A stretch of DNA of 64,000 nt from Lacibacter luteus (GTDB lineage Bacteria > Bacteroidota > Bacteroidia > Chitinophagales > Chitinophagaceae). Positions 60,789-64,000 of the stretch are shown here, in pieces. The position numbers and the translations under genes were made by a program. How positions within the stretch are numbered: position 1 is the stretch's first letter; the number at the start of each line of letters is the position of its first letter. The notes beneath the pieces were generated by a model that was given only the letters and a program-made list of their open reading frames with translations, was not told the origin of the DNA and made no database searches. The stretch spans positions 1,674,001 through 1,738,000 of the forward strand of contig NZ_SDHW01000001.1 in assembly GCF_004118265.1 (NCBI RefSeq), read 5' to 3'.

Positions 60789-62333
60789 ATGAAAGAGAAG
60801 CTGAAAATACGTTTACAGCAAAAACCTTATTTCCTGCTGCTGCTACCCGTTTTTTTTATTTCGCATGGGTATAATGCTTTCTTTGGCTTCTTTCCGTTTT
60901 CATTTGTTCTGTTGAATTTTTCTGCATGCTTGTGTTTAACAGGCCTATTGTATCAATTGTCACTTATACTGTTTAAGCAGAGACAGAAAGCTGCAATTTT
61001 TGCTTTCTGCATTACGCTGTTTATGCTGAGTTTTGGAGCTTTACACGATAGCATAAAACAACATTTACTCAGTTTTTTTTCCCGTTATGCTCTTATCTTA
61101 CCTGTTTCACTATTACTTGCAGTCTTACTTTACTTTATTCTTAGAAAGAATAAAACACAATTATTGCAAACATTTCTTTTTGCAAATACGTTGATGTTAT
61201 TGCTGATGTGCTATGAGCTTATTGACGGAGCAGCCAGATGGGCTACATATAAAAAAGGAGGCAACCTAATTGATAACCGGTTTCAGGCTTACAAAGCAAT
61301 AAAAAACCCTGTTACAATACCTGATTCAATCAAGCCCGATATTTACCTGTTAGTATTCGATGCAATGCCTTCAACAATTGCAATGAAAAAGGAATGGAGT
61401 TTCGATAACAGCAATCTCGACAGCTCACTTTCAAAAGAAGGTTTTTACATCAACAGCTTTTCAAAAAGTAATTACAACCTTACAGTATTATCAATTGCGA
61501 GCATGTTGAACATGGATTACACTCCGCCAATTGACATCTATCAGGACGAAACAAAAATGTATTTTAAAGCATCTGCTTCTATTCTGGACAACTCGCTAAC
61601 CCGTTTTCTGCTTAAACAGGAATATGATATAAAACAATATCAGCCTGTTTCATTTAATAATAACGATTGGGATAATAAAGTTTTTTTCAGCGATATGTTG
61701 TGCATGAATTATTTCTACCAAACTCTCCCGGGTCGTATGTACAGAGATCTTAAGTGGGGTTTTTTAAGAATAAAAAATAAGCTGATCCCCTCTGACATTT
61801 TCGCAAAAGTACAAAAGCAAAACTTGCAGCATCAAGCAGATCTTGAAAAAACTATCCAGCTGGTAAAGCAATCTTGTGCATTGAAAAAAAATCAACCTCA
61901 ATTTGTATATGCACATTTTCAATTGCCGCACGATCCGTTTATTTACGACAGTACAGGAAAACTAAAGCCGCCAGCAAATACCATCAATATTAATGAGTCA
62001 GACCAACCCTCTGCGTTTCTTGAGCAAGTAAAATTTGCTGACAATATAATTTTACAACTGGTACTGCATATCATTAGAAACAATAAAAAAAACAGTATCA
62101 TCCTTGTGGCAGGAGATCATGGTTACCGCAATGTACATGGCACAAGAAGCTACATGGTTTTTGATAATTTCAGCTCCTATTATTTCCCTGATAGCAACTA
62201 CCTGAATCTTTATTCTTCTATTAGTCCTGTTAACAGCTTCCGGGTTGTACTGAATAAATATTTCAATACAGGCCTGCCACTTTTAAAAGATAGCAGTATA
62301 TTCATTCCATATACATTACCAGGCAACGAGTAA
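60789..62333 (+). CDS. Membrane alkaline-phosphatase/sulfatase-superfamily protein 1
   Basis: A 514-residue protein (ATG 60789 preferred over a TTG at 60771). About five TM helices in residues 12-145, then an extracytoplasmic catalytic domain. KPDIYLLVFDAMPST carries metal-binding Asp 191 and a Ser/Thr nucleophile just after. HFQLPHDPF and VAGDHGYRN (Asp 443, His 444) supply later metal ligands. This is the architecture of phosphoglycerol, phosphoethanolamine and sulfate transferases or hydrolases of the envelope. It is paralogous to the next gene, 1 bp away. Not a classical sulfatase (no CxPxR). Confidence 0.82.
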   Translation: MKEKLKIRLQQKPYFLLLLPVFFISHGYNAFFGFFPFSFVLLNFSACLCLTGLLYQLSLILFKQRQKAAIFAFCITLFMLSFGALHDSIKQHLLSFFSRYALILPVSLLLAVLLYFILRKNKTQLLQTFLFANTLMLLLMCYELIDGAARWATYKKGGNLIDNRFQAYKAIKNPVTIPDSIKPDIYLLVFDAMPSTIAMKKEWSFDNSNLDSSLSKEGFYINSFSKSNYNLTVLSIASMLNMDYTPPIDIYQDETKMYFKASASILDNSLTRFLLKQEYDIKQYQPVSFNNNDWDNKVFFSDMLCMNYFYQTLPGRMYRDLKWGFLRIKNKLIPSDIFAKVQKQNLQHQADLEKTIQLVKQSCALKKNQPQFVYAHFQLPHDPFIYDSTGKLKPPANTININESDQPSAFLEQVKFADNIILQLVLHIIRNNKKNSIILVAGDHGYRNVHGTRSYMVFDNFSSYYFPDSNYLNLYSSISPVNSFRVVLNKYFNTGLPLLKDSSIFIPYTLPGNE

Positions 62334-62334
62334 T

Positions 62335-63945
62335 ATGTTTAAGAAAATTTACAATCGGATTAAGGAAACGTTTCATACTTATCCACTATTTCTTTTTTTA
62401 CTGCCTGCTTTTTTTTTATATAGCGGATATAATGAGTTGTTCGGGTTCCTGTCAGCTCAATTTATATTAGTGAATGCTTTATGGATTTTTGGTTCCATTG
62501 CAGTTGTTTTGGGAATTAGCCTCCTGCTACTAAGAAACAAAAGAAAGGCGGCTATTTTTACATTCTTCGTTACGCTTGCCTTTCTTACATTTGGTTACCT
62601 GCACGACGTATTGAAACAGTTAAGCAGCAATACAATACTTGTTCGCTTTGGTTTTCTCGTACCTGCTTTACTTCTTTTAATCATTCTATTGTTTTTTACT
62701 CTTAAGCGTCAAAAAAGCAAATTTGAAAGTGTTTTCAATTTTCTAAACTTGCTATTTGTTGTGCTGCTTCTTTCAGAAATACCAAACAGCATTAAGCGAC
62801 ATCAGCTTGACAAAAGTGTACACAATCTTATCGACTTTCGTTTTTCCGTTTTCAACGAATACAAACCGCAAGCAGAACTACCTGATTCATCAAAACCAGA
62901 TATCTACTTTCTGCTTTTTGATGCAATGGCATCTTCGCAAAGTGTTCAGCAAACAACAGGCAGAAACATTCATCCTTTGGATAGTTTTCTTCAACAAAAA
63001 GGATTTTACCTTGCATCAGCTGCTGCTGCTAATTATAACTGGACCATTCATTCGGTAAGTACAACTCTTAATATGGAGTATCTCCCACCATGGATCACTC
63101 CTGTAAAAGACGATATGAAGGTGTATTTCTGGGGGTCATCTTCTTTTAAAGACAATTCACTTTTCCGTATTCTCAATAAGGAAGGTTATCAAATAAAAAG
63201 TTACCAGCCCATTTCTTTCAACAATCCTGACTGGCCAGGCAATTCTTACTTTATTAACCTCAAGAAAGATCATTATTACTTCAAAACACTCCCCGGCAGG
63301 ATTTACAGGGACATTTTCTGGAATTATTCACGTATCGATTTCGACTTTGTGCGGAAACAACAATTCCGGATTATGCAAAAAAGAAACGAAGAAAAAAAAC
63401 AATTACTCGACACTACCATTGCTTTAATAAAGCAAAGCTGTTCGGATTCCGGTGCTCCGAAATTTATTTATGGTCATTTTATGATACCCCACGACCCGTA
63501 TGTATTTGACAGTGCAGGAAATTTAAAAGAAGTAGAAAAAACAATTGTACGAACATCCGGCGACGAATTACAGTATTACTATCAGCAGCTACAGTATGCA
63601 ACAGTTGTAATAAAAGACCTTGTTAACTACATACAAACGCACAACAGAAAAAACAGCATCATTATTGTTGCAGGAGATCATGGATTTAAAACAGAAGATG
63701 CACGTGTAAAAGGTTATAGTTTCAATAATTACTCAGCTTACTATTTTCCCGATCAGGAATATGGAAGTATGTACAAATCGGCATCACCTGTTAATACATT
63801 CAGGCTTGTATTGAATAAATACTTCAATGCAAAACTTCCTTTGCTAAAGGACAGCAGCACACTTGTTGTTCCGGAGAAAAAAGAAACAATTAAGAAATCA
63901 GAAAAGATACAGCCAACGCATACCCCTTCAACCCCAAACCAATAA
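62335..63945 (+). CDS. Membrane alkaline-phosphatase/sulfatase-superfamily protein 2
   Basis: A 536-residue paralogue of the preceding protein with the same N-terminal TM bundle (LFLLPAFFLYSGYNELFGFL, VLVRFGFLV-like) and the catalytic phrases KPDIYFLLFDAMASS (Asp 196), HFMIPHDPYVFD and VAGDHGFKTE (Asp 448). The C-terminus is a low-complexity tail (KKETIKKSEKIQPTHTPSTP). Tandem duplication with divergence: phrases such as YKQTLPGR-like KTLPGRIYRDI and NKYFNAKLPLLKDSS are shared. The last 56 bp overlap an opposing reading frame at the window edge. Confidence 0.82.
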   Translation: MFKKIYNRIKETFHTYPLFLFLLPAFFLYSGYNELFGFLSAQFILVNALWIFGSIAVVLGISLLLLRNKRKAAIFTFFVTLAFLTFGYLHDVLKQLSSNTILVRFGFLVPALLLLIILLFFTLKRQKSKFESVFNFLNLLFVVLLLSEIPNSIKRHQLDKSVHNLIDFRFSVFNEYKPQAELPDSSKPDIYFLLFDAMASSQSVQQTTGRNIHPLDSFLQQKGFYLASAAAANYNWTIHSVSTTLNMEYLPPWITPVKDDMKVYFWGSSSFKDNSLFRILNKEGYQIKSYQPISFNNPDWPGNSYFINLKKDHYYFKTLPGRIYRDIFWNYSRIDFDFVRKQQFRIMQKRNEEKKQLLDTTIALIKQSCSDSGAPKFIYGHFMIPHDPYVFDSAGNLKEVEKTIVRTSGDELQYYYQQLQYATVVIKDLVNYIQTHNRKNSIIIVAGDHGFKTEDARVKGYSFNNYSAYYFPDQEYGSMYKSASPVNTFRLVLNKYFNAKLPLLKDSSTLVVPEKKETIKKSEKIQPTHTPSTPNQ

Positions 63946-64000
63946 TACTGCCTGCAGCTTTTGCACTTACATGAGAGAGTTTGCGGAATTCTTCACGTGC
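63890..64000 (-). CDS. Possible 3' end of a leftward gene
   Basis: Open frame of 36 codons running in from the right window edge, ending TAA at 63890: AREEFRKLSHVSAKAAGSII then GLGLKGYALAV. Amphipathic to hydrophobic, no recognised family. It overlaps the preceding gene by 56 bp in the convergent direction, which is unusual, so it may be chance. Confidence 0.3.
   Translation of the reverse strand, partial: AREEFRKLSHVSAKAAGSIIGLGLKGYALAVSFLIS

Noticed and set aside
60789-62333. Classical formylglycine sulfatase
   Set aside because: No CxPxR or SxPxR modification motif; the active-site phrase is KPDIY-FDAM.
1-64000. CRISPR array, prophage or insertion sequence
   Set aside because: No regular spaced repeats, transposase, integrase or phage structural genes were found; the short repeats are dispersed and of several families.

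Overview
This 64-kb window reads as chromosomal DNA of a Bacteroidota bacterium, most likely family Chitinophagaceae (inference). The signs are: promoters of the Bacteroidota type (TTTG, about 19 bp, then TAnnTTTG); a SUF-only Fe-S system; families common in this phylum (DUF3810, DUF2891, 800-residue double FtsX/MacB permeases, ORF6N); and many short dispersed intergenic repeats. No rRNA, transposase, integrase or CRISPR array was seen. There is one tRNA (Lys-UUU).

Layout. 1-8.9 kb: edge-truncated SDR gene, tRNA-Lys, the DUF177-rpmF-plsX operon, DUF3810 and DUF2891 proteins, dcd, a phosphopantetheinyl transferase, murB, an NAD(P)-binding protein and a glycine-rich RRM protein. 8.9-20.5 kb: FUSC protein, M23 peptidase, priA, a PlsC-type acyltransferase, a DUF4258 protein, an SNF2 helicase and mtaB. 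20.5-27.7 kb: a complete SUF operon (sufB-C-D-S-E, a DUF59 protein, a bacilliredoxin, an Rrf2 regulator), with a different dispersed repeat in most of its spacers. 27.7-28.5 kb: a repeat patch and an ORF6N pseudogene with two in-frame stops.

28.5-48 kb is the most distinctive region. A leftward operon of ten genes carries an HlyD-type adaptor, a 56-codon putative secreted peptide, ATPase A, five paralogous 800-residue permeases, ATPase B and a TolC-type outer-membrane protein, and ends at a clear terminator. Divergent from it is an NtrC-type (sigma-54) response regulator overlapping its NtrY-like histidine kinase. The control region between them holds three CTGT(n)ACAG palindromes and a sigma-54-like -24 element. 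Together these look like a self-contained, sigma-54-controlled tripartite exporter, possibly for a peptide or for an envelope-stress response.

48-59 kb: a choice-of-anchor I lipoprotein, an OmpA-family lipoprotein, 3-oxoacid CoA-transferase subunits, a hybrid sensor kinase, a stand-alone RlmK-type rRNA methyltransferase, an orphan LuxE-like acyl-activating protein, a small lipoprotein, a UbiA-like membrane protein and an M42 aminopeptidase. 59.2-64 kb: a rightward cluster of a 56-residue membrane protein, a NoeA-like methyltransferase and two tandem membrane-anchored alkaline-phosphatase-superfamily proteins, which suggests modification of a surface glycan or lipid.
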